The notes beneath the pieces are model-generated. The model ran no database searches. It saw nothing but the letters and a program-made list of their open reading frames with translations, and was not told where the DNA came from. From an uncultured Thermoanaerobaculia bacterium (GTDB lineage: Bacteria; Acidobacteriota; Thermoanaerobaculia; Multivoradales; Multivoraceae): a stretch of 64,000 nt of DNA. Below are positions 26,369 through 35,913 of the stretch, in pieces. The DNA is taken from contig OX638294.1 in the NCBI GenBank assembly GCA_951812325.1, positions 1,714,859 to 1,778,858 of the forward strand. Direction: 5' to 3'. Each line of letters begins with the position of its first letter. Position 1 is the first letter of the stretch. The position numbers were made by a program, and so were the translations under genes.

Positions 26369-27235
26369 ATGCGTCGAATCGTCCTCGCTGCCCTCACAGT
26401 CGCGCTGACCTCTGCGTCCGCGTACGCACAGACCGTCTTCGAACACGTCAGGACAAAGCCAGAACGGCAGCAGGAGTTTCTGGAGAAACTTGCCGCAGAG
26501 AACGGTCTTCCTGATGCTGTTGCCGCAGAGACCCGGCTTCCCGATGTTGTTTCTGCCGAGAGCAGAACGGACTTCACGGTACGAGGGTCCGTAGATCAAG
26601 AAGTGGATCTGCCGCATCCGCTCACGGCCGGAACATGGACCGTTTCGCTTACCGCCAGCGGCACCGACATGTACTCATTCTGGCTCGACACAGGCAACTT
26701 GCTGGAACTTGAGGAACTGTTCTGCCAGAACTTGCTTTGCGACCCTTTCGTCCACCCAACGAGAAGGATACTTAGCGTAAACCGCACCACAACTGCGCTC
26801 ATCGACCCCATCACTTCCACGGGGACCTGGGCCGTCCGGTTTGTCAAGGACGGTTCGGAGCCACCTGCGCCGACGCCAGACCCCGACCCGCCCTGTACGC
26901 CAACGACCGACGTGCTTCAGTTCGACGGGGGCTACACTGTTCGCATGTGCTACGTCACCGCCGAAGGTGTAACAGGACAGGCGCAGGCCGGGGTATGGGC
27001 TTCCAGCCAATCGGGAATTCTCTGGTTCTTCAGCAGGGAGAACGCCGAAGTCCTGGTCAAGGTGCTGGACGGTTGCGAATACAACGGACACCGATGGGTC
27101 TTCGCGGCGCCCGTGACGGACGTCGGCTTCGAACTCCGCGTCACTGCGCCAGACGGCGAAACATGGAGCCATACAAACGAGGTCGGCACAACAGCTTCAA
27201 CCAAGAGCGATACGACTGCGTTCACATGTCGTTAG
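26369..27235 (+). CDS. secreted protein of unknown function
   Basis: 288 residues with a clear signal peptide (MRRIVLAALTVALTSASAYAQ). The centre has a domain resembling bacterial pre-peptidase C-type beta folds (GTWTVSLTASGTDMYSFWLD), then a Pro-rich linker (PPAPTPDPDPP). The C-terminal part (VKVLDGCEYNGHRWVFAAPVTDVGFELRVT) is a domain seen at the end of many secreted proteins in Acidobacteriota; its role is unknown. The Shine-Dalgarno CAGGAG lies 9 nt before the ATG, with the 3' arm of a 10-bp inverted repeat between the two. Confidence 0.75.
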   Translation: MRRIVLAALTVALTSASAYAQTVFEHVRTKPERQQEFLEKLAAENGLPDAVAAETRLPDVVSAESRTDFTVRGSVDQEVDLPHPLTAGTWTVSLTASGTDMYSFWLDTGNLLELEELFCQNLLCDPFVHPTRRILSVNRTTTALIDPITSTGTWAVRFVKDGSEPPAPTPDPDPPCTPTTDVLQFDGGYTVRMCYVTAEGVTGQAQAGVWASSQSGILWFFSRENAEVLVKVLDGCEYNGHRWVFAAPVTDVGFELRVTAPDGETWSHTNEVGTTASTKSDTTAFTCR

Positions 27236-27288
27236 CCGCCCGCGGTGAACTCCGTATCGCCGGTCGCGCCGAGAGGGGCAAGCTTGAT

Positions 27289-27753
27289 ATGCCGCCGGCG
27301 CCGGACTGGTGGACGACGCCGTATGCAACGCGTGCCCGCGCCGTGGAAGGCAACACCCGATACAAACCACGAGGCGGCACTCTGCGCAGCTACCGCGGCC
27401 CTATCTGGCGCCTGGTCGAGGAGGAAGTGCCGCGCCGCGTTCACGCGCAGGAATCGGTGCGGCAGGCCGGCAGGGCCTGGTACTCGGGGGCCTACCTTCC
27501 GGAGACCGTTCCGACGGTGCTGTTCATCCTGGCGCGCTACGGCGACGACCCGGAGGAAGCCATCGTCCGGGCCGTCAACGACACGAGGGACAACGACACG
27601 ATCGCGGCCATCGTGGGAGCGGCGGTCGGCGCGCTGCATGGCGAGGACGCACTTCCCCGGCGCTGGCTCGACGGCCTGTTGGGCCGAACGACAGCCGATG
27701 ACGACGGTCGCGTCTTCGAACTTCTGGACGGCGCCGAAGAGCGGTTCGGCTGA
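27289..27753 (+). pseudogene. ADP-ribosylglycohydrolase family, C-terminal part only
   Basis: 154 residues matching the second half of the DraG/ARH family: ETVPTVLFILARYGDDPEEA and the metal site NDTRDNDTIAAIVGAAVGALHG. The N-terminal glycine-rich part with the first metal ligands (the GDALG region) is missing. No start with a good ribosome site was found; ATG 27226 and 27289 are the options. A full-length family member follows 24 bp later, so this is probably a decayed tandem neighbour. Confidence 0.65.
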
Positions 27754-27777
27754 CGCGCTCGTATCGCCGGCGACGCC

Positions 27778-28779
27778 ATGCCTGCGCAACTACCTGCTGA
27801 AGCCGTAGGTCGCGACTCCGGTCTCGACGCCGACGCCGGCATCCTTGAGCGGGCACAGGGCTGCCTGCTCGGGCAGCTCGCCGGAGACGCGCTGGGAGGT
27901 CTGGTGGAATTCGAGACTCCCGAGGCCATCCTGAGCAGGCATCCGGACGGCGTGCGGGAACTGGTCGACGGAGGCACGTGGAACACGATCGCCGGCCAGC
28001 CGACGGACGACTCGGAACTGGCGCTGATGCTGGCACGCACGTTGGTCGAGTGCGGGCGGTACGATCGGGAAGCGGTCCGGAAAGCCTACGTCTTCTGGCT
28101 GGAATCGGATCCGTTCGATTGCGGCTTGACGATTCTCAGGGGGTTGACCGGCCGGCCGAACCGCCGCAGCCAGGCCAACGGCGCGCTGATGCGGATCAGT
28201 CCGCTGGCCATCTTCGGAACGCACCGGGAACCTGCCCAGGTCATGGAATGGGCTCGTGAGGATGCGGCCATCACGCATCCCCACCCGATCTGTCGGCAGA
28301 CCAACGCGCTGTTCGCGGCGGCGGTCTCGTTCGCGATCCGTTCCGGCTGCGACGGGCGCGAGGTCTACAGCCACATTCGCCGCCTCGCCGAGGACGCGGC
28401 GGTCGAATCGGCCCTCCGGGACACCGTTGCGACGGCGTCCGACTCGCCGCCGTCCGACTACGTCCATCAGCAGGGCTGGGTGCTGATCGCGTTCCGCAAC
28501 GCCCTGTGGCAGCTGCTCCATGCGCCGAGCATGGCGGCGGGGATCGAGGACACGGTCATGCGCGGCGGTGACACCGATACGAACGCGGCGATCTGTGGCG
28601 CTCTGCTGGGAGCGGTCCACGGTCGGGGCGCCGTTCCGGGACAGTGGGTTGAAGCCCTGCTCACCTGCCGACCGCGGGCGGGACAGCCGGGCGTACTCCG
28701 TCCACGGCCCGAGGTGTTCTGGCCGGTGGACGCCCTGGAGCTCGCCCGGAACCTGCTCGCCGCCTCGTCGGCCAACTGA
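27778..28779 (+). CDS. ADP-ribosylglycohydrolase family protein
   Basis: 333 residues, full length. N-terminal GCLLGQLAGDALGGLVEF, metal ligands in QPTDDSELALML, and the second site RGGDTDTNAAICGALLGAVHG. Family members remove ADP-ribose from proteins or other acceptors with a two-Mg centre. The substrate here is unknown; regulation of a modified enzyme or reversal of a toxin would fit. It ends 41 bp before a MITE-like element. Confidence 0.85.
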   Translation: MPAQLPAEAVGRDSGLDADAGILERAQGCLLGQLAGDALGGLVEFETPEAILSRHPDGVRELVDGGTWNTIAGQPTDDSELALMLARTLVECGRYDREAVRKAYVFWLESDPFDCGLTILRGLTGRPNRRSQANGALMRISPLAIFGTHREPAQVMEWAREDAAITHPHPICRQTNALFAAAVSFAIRSGCDGREVYSHIRRLAEDAAVESALRDTVATASDSPPSDYVHQQGWVLIAFRNALWQLLHAPSMAAGIEDTVMRGGDTDTNAAICGALLGAVHGRGAVPGQWVEALLTCRPRAGQPGVLRPRPEVFWPVDALELARNLLAASSAN

Positions 28780-28820
28780 CTCGTCCCGCCGCCGGCCGGT
28801 CACTGTCGGTGTCCGGCTAG

Positions 28821-29065
28821 CAGCCCGTGGCAGAAGTCCGTGTCGCACCGAGAGTGGCCAGGCGCCCGCCCGGCGAGGCGCGACGAGGGAGCATATCGGG
28901 CCGCCCGCAATCCCGGGAACAAGGGCGACCGAGGAGCGACCCGGGTGGCGCGGTTCCGCGCCACCCGCGAACCAGTCCGTGCGCCCGTCATCGGGCGCAC
29001 GGATGGCACGATGCCGGGCGGGATGCATGGCCGCTCGAATGCAGCGCGACTTCTGCCACGGGCTG
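28821..29065 (+). mobile_element. MITE-like element, copy 1
   Basis: 245 bp without a gene, bounded by perfect inverted repeats (CAGCCCGTGGCAGAAGTC and its complement, extended by flanking TAG/CTA). Inside are hairpins CCCGGGTGGCGCGG/CCGCGCCACCCG and GTGCGCCCG/CGGGCGCAC. The ends match the IS1182-like element at 19814. About 90% identical to copy 2 at 40031. The right end touches the stop codon of hpnG (TAG on the minus strand). Confidence 0.85.
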
Positions 29066-30247
29066 CTATGCGAGCGCTGCAGCCACTTCCGCCAGTCGAT
29101 CGCCCAGCCGAACCGCCCGAAGGCGGATCTTCGCCAGCGGGACGAGCGCCGAGGGACGCATCAGGGCCCCCCGAACGATCGGGCCCAACGACAGACCGCC
29201 CGGCGAAGGCTCGTCGGAGTCGTCGGAGTCGTCGGACTCGTCGGACTCGCCGGACTCGCCGTGCGCCGAACGGAAGGCTCCGCGGCCGGCGCCACTGCCG
29301 GTTCCGCGGCCGCTGCCGGCCCCGCGGCCGGTGCCACTGCCGGCGCCGCGGCCGGTGCCACTGCCGGCGCCGCTGCCGGTTCCGCTGCCGAGGCCGGTTC
29401 CGCTGCCGCGGCCGGCGCCGCGGCCGGCGCCGGCGCCGGCGCCGGCAGCAGCCGGCGACGCGCGCTCGAGCCACGACGGGAGTCCATCCGCCGCCGTGTC
29501 GCTGATCGCGCGCACGGCGGCGAACGGCACGCCGGCGCGCTGAAGCACCCGGGCCGCCGCCCAGCTCTCCATGTCGACCCCGGTTTCGGGCAGCGAGCCC
29601 GCAAGCCGCCACAACGCCTGGCGGGACGAGGCGGTGACCACCAGACCGGGAACCGTGACCAGAACACCCGGCCGGCAACCCTGCGCGGCGGCCGCACCGA
29701 CCAGGGTCTCGTCGAGGTCGATGGGCGGCCGGTCCGGCGCCATCACGGTCCGGCCGACGACCAGATCGCCCACCTGGAGGTCCGGCGACAGGGCGCCGGC
29801 GATGCCAATCCAGACCACCCTGCCGCAGGCGCCCCGGGAGGCCAGGCAGGCGCACCGTTCGGCGGCCCGCCGCGCCGCCCGCTCGCCAACGCCGCAGACG
29901 GCCACCTGGACGCGCCGCTCACCGATACGGCCCCGGACCGCAGCGGCGGCGGCGCCATCCCCGACGCGCGAGGCGCCTTCCACGCGGCGCAGCAGAGCCG
30001 CCGCCTCGAACTTCATCGCGGCCAGATAGACGGTCTCCGCTGCGGGTGGCGGGCCGCCTGCCGGACGGCGGCCCCGTGCCGGACGGCGGCCCCGTGCCGG
30101 ACGGCGGCCCCATACCGGACGGAGGCCCCATGCCGGACGGAGGCCCCATGCCGGACGGAGGCCCCATGCCGGAAGGAGGCCCCATGCCGGAAGGAGGCCC
30201 CGTACCGGACGGCGGTCACCGGCGGACGGCAGGCCGCCTGGCGGCAT
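29066..30247 (-). CDS. hpnG: hopanoid-associated phosphorylase/nucleosidase HpnG
   Basis: 393 residues. The core is a PNP/MTA-SAH nucleosidase fold: YLAAMKFEAAALLRR, GIAGAL, VDMESWAAARVLQRAGVP and AVRAISDTAAD, with the active-site Asp. HpnG removes adenine from adenosylhopane to give phosphoribosylhopane. The ATG at 30247 overlaps the hpnA stop (TGATG). Two oddities: the N-terminus carries about seven 6-residue repeats (PAWGLR, PARGRR), and the C-terminal third has a long Gly/Ala/Arg/Ser-Gly run followed by SDESDDSDDSDE. Both look like recent repeat growth. The stop TAG abuts a MITE. Confidence 0.85.
   Translation of the reverse strand: MPPGGLPSAGDRRPVRGLLPAWGLLPAWGLRPAWGLRPAWGLRPVWGRRPARGRRPARGRRPAGGPPPAAETVYLAAMKFEAAALLRRVEGASRVGDGAAAAAVRGRIGERRVQVAVCGVGERAARRAAERCACLASRGACGRVVWIGIAGALSPDLQVGDLVVGRTVMAPDRPPIDLDETLVGAAAAQGCRPGVLVTVPGLVVTASSRQALWRLAGSLPETGVDMESWAAARVLQRAGVPFAAVRAISDTAADGLPSWLERASPAAAGAGAGAGRGAGRGSGTGLGSGTGSGAGSGTGRGAGSGTGRGAGSGRGTGSGAGRGAFRSAHGESGESDESDDSDDSDEPSPGGLSLGPIVRGALMRPSALVPLAKIRLRAVRLGDRLAEVAAALA
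30055..30215 (-). repeat. 18-bp tandem repeats in hpnG
   Basis: CCGGACGGAGGCCCCATG and close variants recur about eight times. The length is a multiple of three, so the hpnG frame stays open and encodes 6-residue repeats. Confidence 0.85.
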
Positions 30248-31248
30248 CAACGGCGCGGCCCTCTCACGTAGCCGTTCTCCCCGAACCACCGCACCGCGCG
30301 TCCGAGCGCCTCCCGAATCGGGCTCTGGACCAGGCCGAGTTCCCTGACCGCCCGGCCGGCATCGAAGAACATCCTGCGGCGCGCCATCCGAGCGCTGTCG
30401 AGCGCAACGCGGGGCTCGCCCCCGGCCAGCCGCGCCCAACCCGTCGCCAACGCGGCGGCGCCGATCGGCAGCCAGTGCGGCAGCCGCAGACGAGGCGCCT
30501 CGACGCCCGCGATGTCCGCGAGCATCCGCAGCATCTCGATCAGGGTCACGTTGCGGTGGCCCAGAATGTACTTCTCGCCGACGCGGCCGCGCTCGGCGGC
30601 CAGCAGGTGGCCCCGAGCCACGTCGCGCACATCGATCAGGTTGAGCCCGGTGTCGACGTACGCCGGCATGCGCCCGGCCAGGAAGTCGACGATGATCCTC
30701 CCCGTCGGCGTCGGCTTGACGTCCAGCTCGCCAACCGGTGTCGACGGATTGACGATGACGACCGGAGCGCCGGCCGCGGCCGCCTCGACGGCAACTCGCT
30801 CGGCGGCGTACTTGCTGCGCTTGTAGTGCCCGACCATCGCCGCGGCGCGAACGGGAGTCGTCTCCGTTGCGGGCCGGCCGTCCGGCTCCAGACCGAGCGC
30901 GCCCACCGAACTCGTGTAGACGATGCGTTCCGCTCCCGCCTCGGTCGCCGCCGCCAACAGGTGGCGGGCGCCGTCGACGTTCACCGCGTAGATGTCACGC
31001 GGACGGCGGACGAACAGACGGTAATCCGCCGCGCAGTGGTAGACCTCGCGGCAACCCGCGCAGGCCGCCCGGAGACTCGCGGAATCCAGCAGGTCCCCCT
31101 CGACGATCTCCACGTCGCAGCCATCGAGGTTCGAGCGGTCTCCGCCCGGCCGCGCGAGACAGCGCACGCCGACGCCGCCGCGGGCGAGCAGTGCCCGGGC
31201 CACATGCGCGCCGACGAACCCGGTGCCGCCAGTGACGAGAACCTTCAC
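30247..31248 (-). CDS. hpnA: hopanoid-associated sugar epimerase HpnA
   Basis: 333 residues, an extended SDR. NAD-binding GGTGFVG at residues 7-13, GDLLD, YHCAADYRLF and TSSVGALG, with YKRSKYAAE as the catalytic YxxxK. The hopanoid-operon context and the AADYRL wording identify HpnA rather than another NAD-dependent epimerase. Its exact reaction in side-chain building is unsettled. The stop overlaps the hpnG start. Confidence 0.88.
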   Translation of the reverse strand: MKVLVTGGTGFVGAHVARALLARGGVGVRCLARPGGDRSNLDGCDVEIVEGDLLDSASLRAACAGCREVYHCAADYRLFVRRPRDIYAVNVDGARHLLAAATEAGAERIVYTSSVGALGLEPDGRPATETTPVRAAAMVGHYKRSKYAAERVAVEAAAAGAPVVIVNPSTPVGELDVKPTPTGRIIVDFLAGRMPAYVDTGLNLIDVRDVARGHLLAAERGRVGEKYILGHRNVTLIEMLRMLADIAGVEAPRLRLPHWLPIGAAALATGWARLAGGEPRVALDSARMARRRMFFDAGRAVRELGLVQSPIREALGRAVRWFGENGYVRGPRR

Positions 31249-31569
31249 CCGTCAGGGCCGGCTCTTCGCCGACGCAGCCTGCGAAGCCGCGGAGGCGCAG
31301 CGGTTCGAGTCGCCGATACGGCGAAGGGGTTGGTCGAGCTTGCCACGTACCACGGGGCGCAGCGTCTCGCTCAGCCTGGGGTCTGTCGGCGCGGGGAACA
31401 GCCCCGTCAGCGGGGTACTCCATCTCGTCTCTTGCGTGAGACTTCCGGTAGCGGTCCACCTCACGAACGAGTCGAAGCGGTACCGGGGGTCCCATGAACT
31501 GCCGGCTGCCGCTTCGTCGTGGACGACAGCGGTCGAGGGCTTCTCCATCAGCACCCGAATCAGCCCGAA
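31249..31569 (-). other. gap inside the hopanoid operon, weak 100-codon frame
   Basis: 320 bp between hpnH and hpnA. A minus-strand frame (31554-31252, MLMEKPSTAVVHDEAAAGSS) fills it but lacks a ribosome site and any recognisable domain. A GCTGATTCGG direct repeat lies just after the hpnH stop. It may be an unknown small gene, a decayed gene, or untranslated leader of hpnA. Confidence 0.3.
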
Positions 31570-32583
31570 TCAGCCCGACAGGTGCCAGGCGGCGAGGCGC
31601 AGCGCGTCCTTGGGACTCTTCCGGAGATCGCGCACGACCGACGCTTCGAATCCCGAGTGCATCGCGCAGTTCTTGCACAGCGGATCCTCGCGCGACTCCC
31701 AGTAGTCCCAGTCCGTCTGCTCCCAGAATTCCTCGTAGGTCTCGTAGTGACCCTTGCCGATCAGGTAGCAAGGCCCCTTCCAGCCGAGCGGCGTTCTCGT
31801 CACGGTGCTCCAGGGCGAGCAGGAGTAGTCCCTCAACCCGGCCGCGAACTCGAGGAACATGGGGGTCGAGGTCAGCTTGTACTCGTCCGCGATCTCCAGA
31901 ATGCGCCGGAACTTCCGTTCCGTGTCCTTGCGGGTGAGGAAGATGTCCCGGTCCACCGACTCGTACTGGTAGCCGGGCGAGATCAGCATGCCGTCGATGT
32001 CGAGGTCGCGCAGGAACTTGCACAACTCCTCGACCTCGTCGACCCGCGTTTCCTTGAACACGGTCGTGTTCGTCGTCACGTGGTAGCCGCGCTCCTTCGC
32101 CGCGCGGATCATCTCGACCGCCTTGTCGAACACGCCGTCGCGGGCGCACACGAAGTCGTGGGTCTTGCGCATGCCGTCGAGGTGGACGTTCAGCGTCAGC
32201 CGCCGGTTCGGGGGTACCCGGCCGAACACCTTCGTGTCGAGCAACAGCGCGTTCGTGCACAGGTAGATGTGCCGGCGTCGGGCGATGATCCCGGAGACCA
32301 GTTCCGGAAGTTCGGGGTAGATCGTCGGCTCGCCGCCGCAGATCGAAACGACGGGAGCCTCGCTCACGCGCACCGCGTCGAGACACTCCGAGACCGGCAG
32401 CCGATCCCGGAGTTTGCCCGTGTGCCTCTCCACCGCGCACCCGAGGCAGGCCAGGTTGCAGGTGTAGAGCGGCTCGAGCATGAGCACGAACGGATACCGG
32501 CGTCGGCCCCGGAGCGCGTTCCTGGCCTGGAGCTTCAGATTGTCGGTCACCATGTGGAGCGGTGTTCGCATCGATCTCGGCAA
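31570..32583 (-). CDS. hpnH: adenosyl-hopene transferase HpnH (radical SAM)
   Basis: 337 residues. The radical SAM cluster cysteines are C42, C46 and C49 (YTCNLACLGC). ICGGEPTIYPE and LNVHLDGMRKTHD follow. The C-terminus has the extra Cys pair typical of the family (DPLCKNCAMHSGFEAS). HpnH joins the 5'-deoxyadenosyl group to diploptene, the first step of side-chain building. It lies between shc and hpnA in the same direction, 38 bp after shc. Confidence 0.93.
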   Translation of the reverse strand: MPRSMRTPLHMVTDNLKLQARNALRGRRRYPFVLMLEPLYTCNLACLGCAVERHTGKLRDRLPVSECLDAVRVSEAPVVSICGGEPTIYPELPELVSGIIARRRHIYLCTNALLLDTKVFGRVPPNRRLTLNVHLDGMRKTHDFVCARDGVFDKAVEMIRAAKERGYHVTTNTTVFKETRVDEVEELCKFLRDLDIDGMLISPGYQYESVDRDIFLTRKDTERKFRRILEIADEYKLTSTPMFLEFAAGLRDYSCSPWSTVTRTPLGWKGPCYLIGKGHYETYEEFWEQTDWDYWESREDPLCKNCAMHSGFEASVVRDLRKSPKDALRLAAWHLSG

Positions 32584-32621
32584 GGGTCCTTTCTCAGAGG
32601 GGTCCTTTCGCGGACCTCGGG

Positions 32622-34685
32622 TCAGTTGGCGGCACTGGCCGCATCAGGCTCCGGCACGGCCAGACGCCTGTATGCGGCCAGCGCCTCGAGCGGGAAGTAC
32701 TGCGCGTAGCCGTGATAGCGGAGGTAGAACACGCCGGGGAAGCCTACGCCGGTCCAGTCGCGGTCGTACCAGGACCCGTCCTCGCGTTGACGATCCTGCA
32801 GAAAGGCCACGCCCCGGTCCAGCGCCGCCACGGTTTGGGCCGTGTCGCCGTTCCAGGGCAGCGATTCGAACGACGCGATCAAGCCCATCATCGCCCACGC
32901 AGTCTGCGAAGCGGTGCTGCGCCCGCGGCCCTTGAAGCTCGGGTCATCGTAGGAGCGAAGCGACTCGCCCCAACCGCCGTCCCCGTTCTGCACCGCGAGC
33001 AGCCAGCGCCGGCCGAGCCGGCACGCCCGCCTCAGGCGTTCCCCGGCGCGGTCGTCTGGCCGCGAGCGCCGCGAAGACGCTGTCGGGGGGCCTGCCATCG
33101 GTCGCATCCGCGCCGCCAGCGGCGCCAGCGCCGAAAGGGCGAGCCAGGTGCCGTAAATGCCGTTGGCGCCCCAGCGCCCCGGCCAGCTCCCGTCCTCCTC
33201 CTGCTCGCGAAGCAGGAATTCCGTTGCCCGTCGGACCGGTCCATCGTCCGGATCGTGTCCATGCGCCGACAGCGCGCTGATCACACGCGCCGTGATGTCG
33301 GGGGTGCTCGGATCGATCATCGCGTTGTGATCGGCGAAGGGGATCAGGGTGAGCACCTGCCTGTCGCAGCAGCGGTCGAACGAGGCCCAGCCTCCGTCCG
33401 GGTTCTGCAGACCGAGGAGCCAGCGCTGCCCTCGCGCCGCCGCGGCCTGCCTGCGCGCTTCCAGCTCGTCGGTCCGCCCCCGCACCGCGGCCAGCACCAG
33501 CAGGACTTCCGCCGTGTCGTCGCAGTCGGGGTAGAGATCGTTCCGGTACTCGAAACACCAGCCTCCCGGGGCGTCCTGGAGACTCCTCTCCCGCCAGTCG
33601 CCGACAACCGTGATCTCGCGTTCGAGCAACCAGGTCAGAGCTTCCTGGATGGGCGCCCGGTTCCCGTCCATTCCCGCCGCGAGCAGGGCGCCCACCGACA
33701 GTGCCGTATCCCACACCGGCGAGAAGCAGGGCTGAAGCCGCAGCTCCCCGGCCTCTTCGATCTCGAACCGTTCGAGTTCCCGCAGTTGGCCCTGGACCAG
33801 GGGATCGCTCTCCGCGTAGCCCAGGCAGCGGAGCGCGATGACCGCGTTGACCATCGCCGGGAAGATCGCGCCCAGGCCATCAGAGCCTTCCAGGTGGGCA
33901 ACCAGCCATTCCTCCGCCTTCTCCAGCGCGCGGCGCCGCCACCGGGACGCCGGGCCGACGACCTCCACCAGCTTGATCAGGCCGTTGACGCCGACGAACA
34001 CGGCGGACCAGAACGATTCGTAGAGGGTCGTCCGCCTGCGACCGGGCCCGGAATCCCCTTCGAGTTCGTCGAGCGTCACATCGAGCCGCACGCTCGGCCT
34101 GAGGGCCCAGATCACCGACAGCGGCACCACGATCGTCCGCGTCCAGGCGGACATCTCGTGGAGGTTGAAGCAGAACCAGCGCGGCAGCAGGATGATCTCC
34201 GGGGGGACCGCGGGCGAACGGCGCCAGGTCCACAGACCGAAGATCGACAGGTAGAGCTTCGTGTACGAGTTGCACGCGCGCAGCCCGCCTGCCCGCAGGA
34301 TCGCCCGGCGCGCGCCGGCCATCCGCGGCGACTGCGGATCGTCACCGGCCAGTTTCAGGCACAGGTAGGCCTTGACCGAGACGCTCGGGTCCGCCGGCCC
34401 GTCCGGATGGATCGCCCAGCCGCCGTGCTTCTGCTGCTGACTGCGCAGCCGCTCGCAGCACGCGGCGACGCGCGGGTCGTCGCCGCGTCCCAGGAAGTGA
34501 AGCAGCAGAACGTACTCCGACTCGAGAATCGTGTCGCCCTCGAGTTCCGCGCACCAGTGGCCGTCCTCCCGGCGCTGACCCAGCAGATGGCGTGAGGCCG
34601 CATCGATCATCAGGTCGATGAGCTTCGGCGGCGGGGTCAAGGACGCCTCCGGGCGCCCGTCGTGTCCTCTGGTCAGGCTGGCCAT
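32622..34685 (-). CDS. shc: squalene-hopene cyclase
   Basis: 687 residues, normal length. The protonating DxDDTA motif is DCDDTA at about residue 388. Several QW repeats are seen (QNPDGGWASFD, QEEDGSWPGRWG, QNGDGGWGES, QREDGSWYDRDWTG). It cyclises squalene to hopene at the membrane and is the first gene of the hopanoid operon shc-hpnH-hpnA-hpnG. Hopanoids stiffen membranes, and the full gene set implies extended C35-type hopanoids. Confidence 0.95.
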   Translation of the reverse strand: MASLTRGHDGRPEASLTPPPKLIDLMIDAASRHLLGQRREDGHWCAELEGDTILESEYVLLLHFLGRGDDPRVAACCERLRSQQQKHGGWAIHPDGPADPSVSVKAYLCLKLAGDDPQSPRMAGARRAILRAGGLRACNSYTKLYLSIFGLWTWRRSPAVPPEIILLPRWFCFNLHEMSAWTRTIVVPLSVIWALRPSVRLDVTLDELEGDSGPGRRRTTLYESFWSAVFVGVNGLIKLVEVVGPASRWRRRALEKAEEWLVAHLEGSDGLGAIFPAMVNAVIALRCLGYAESDPLVQGQLRELERFEIEEAGELRLQPCFSPVWDTALSVGALLAAGMDGNRAPIQEALTWLLEREITVVGDWRERSLQDAPGGWCFEYRNDLYPDCDDTAEVLLVLAAVRGRTDELEARRQAAAARGQRWLLGLQNPDGGWASFDRCCDRQVLTLIPFADHNAMIDPSTPDITARVISALSAHGHDPDDGPVRRATEFLLREQEEDGSWPGRWGANGIYGTWLALSALAPLAARMRPMAGPPTASSRRSRPDDRAGERLRRACRLGRRWLLAVQNGDGGWGESLRSYDDPSFKGRGRSTASQTAWAMMGLIASFESLPWNGDTAQTVAALDRGVAFLQDRQREDGSWYDRDWTGVGFPGVFYLRYHGYAQYFPLEALAAYRRLAVPEPDAASAAN

Positions 34686-34719
34686 GGCACGGTGCTCGGA
34701 AACTGCACTTCAGGCCGAC

Positions 34720-35913
34720 TCACGCGCACTCTACCCGCCGCCCTTCCACCGCCGACACATACGCCGAGTACAGCACCCGCACGACTTCAAGGCCGAGCTC
34801 GCCGTCCGATTCGGCGGCCACGCCGGCCAGCAGGTTGGCGGCGAACGCCTGGCACATGCCGAGTTGACCCGAGGTCCAGTCCTCGTCCGGCATCGGAGTC
34901 GTCCAGCCGGCGCCGGAGTCGATCTTCTCCATGATGTAGGCGTCGCCAAAGACGTTCTCGTGGGGCGAGTACGCGCGGAGCATGTCGTTCGGGCTCAGGC
35001 TGAGCCGCAGGCGGCAGTTGTTGGCAAACAGGTCGAGGCCGCTTTCCATTCCGCCCAGGACGTGGTCACCTCCCCAGGCCACGGCACGCGAGCCGTCGTC
35101 GAAGCCGATCACCGCACAGCCCCAGTTCTCGACCTCGCCCCAGCCGCCGGCGATGCGGAGTTCTTCCGCCGACACCCCGGCGACCGCGCTCAGATCGGCG
35201 GTCTCGGCGCTGACCCAGGCAGGGCGTACCGGCCGGCCCGACCGCCGCAGCCCTTCCACCCGCTTCAGGTGCAGCATCGCGCCGACCGGATGGGCGGCGA
35301 GCCGGATCAGCGCGCCGCCGCCGGTGTGCCGCCAGACCCGCGAGTAGGGCGAGTGGGAGCCGCTGTGGCACTCGCCGCCGCGCATCTCGAGCAGCACCGC
35401 ATCCGCCTTCTCCAGCAGCCCGAGAGCGCGGCGGAAGGCCGGAGCGTAGATCCAGTTCTCGCCGTAGAGAAGCTGCACGCCGGCCCGCTCCGCCGCCTCG
35501 ACCATGGCCCGCGCGTCCGCTTCGGCCACCCGCAGCATCTCGCGGCGGCCCCGGCCGGCAACGTCGGCGTCGCCCGCGTCCTCCGGCAGATCCTGGCCGG
35601 TGTAGGCGGTCAGGGGCTTCGTGCAGATGACGTGCCTGCCGGCTGCGGCGGCCGCCTCGGTCATCTCCCGGTGCAGGCGGTTGGGGACGCAGAGGTCGAC
35701 CACGTCGATGTCCGCATCTGCCAGCATCGCGTCGAGGTCGTCGAACACGGCCGGCACGTGGAACCGTCGCGCATGGTCCTCGGCCCGCTCGCGGCGCCGC
35801 GAGACGACCCCGGCGACGCGGGCCGAGACGACCTGCTTCCAGCAGCGCGCCCTGGTTTCGGCGAGAAACCCGGCGCCGACCACGCCAACCCGTAGCTGCC
35901 CCGAATCTCCCAT
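34720..35913 (-). CDS. Gfo/Idh/MocA-family oxidoreductase
   Basis: 397 residues from ATG 35913 (MGDSGQLRVGVVGAGFLAET). The N-terminal Rossmann fold has GVVGAGFLAE; CTKPLTAYTG carries the family EKP-like lysine. A C-terminal alpha/beta substrate domain (GGGALIRLAAHPVGAMLHLK) includes the usual GGG..D/H region. It should oxidise or reduce a sugar or inositol-like substrate with NAD(P). A much longer open frame upstream is antisense to the PQQ dehydrogenase and is rejected. Divergent from that gene. Confidence 0.85.
   Translation of the reverse strand: MGDSGQLRVGVVGAGFLAETRARCWKQVVSARVAGVVSRRRERAEDHARRFHVPAVFDDLDAMLADADIDVVDLCVPNRLHREMTEAAAAAGRHVICTKPLTAYTGQDLPEDAGDADVAGRGRREMLRVAEADARAMVEAAERAGVQLLYGENWIYAPAFRRALGLLEKADAVLLEMRGGECHSGSHSPYSRVWRHTGGGALIRLAAHPVGAMLHLKRVEGLRRSGRPVRPAWVSAETADLSAVAGVSAEELRIAGGWGEVENWGCAVIGFDDGSRAVAWGGDHVLGGMESGLDLFANNCRLRLSLSPNDMLRAYSPHENVFGDAYIMEKIDSGAGWTTPMPDEDWTSGQLGMCQAFAANLLAGVAAESDGELGLEVVRVLYSAYVSAVEGRRVECA

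Noticed and set aside
32562..34595. Plus-strand 677-codon frame opposite shc
   Set aside because: Shadow of squalene-hopene cyclase.
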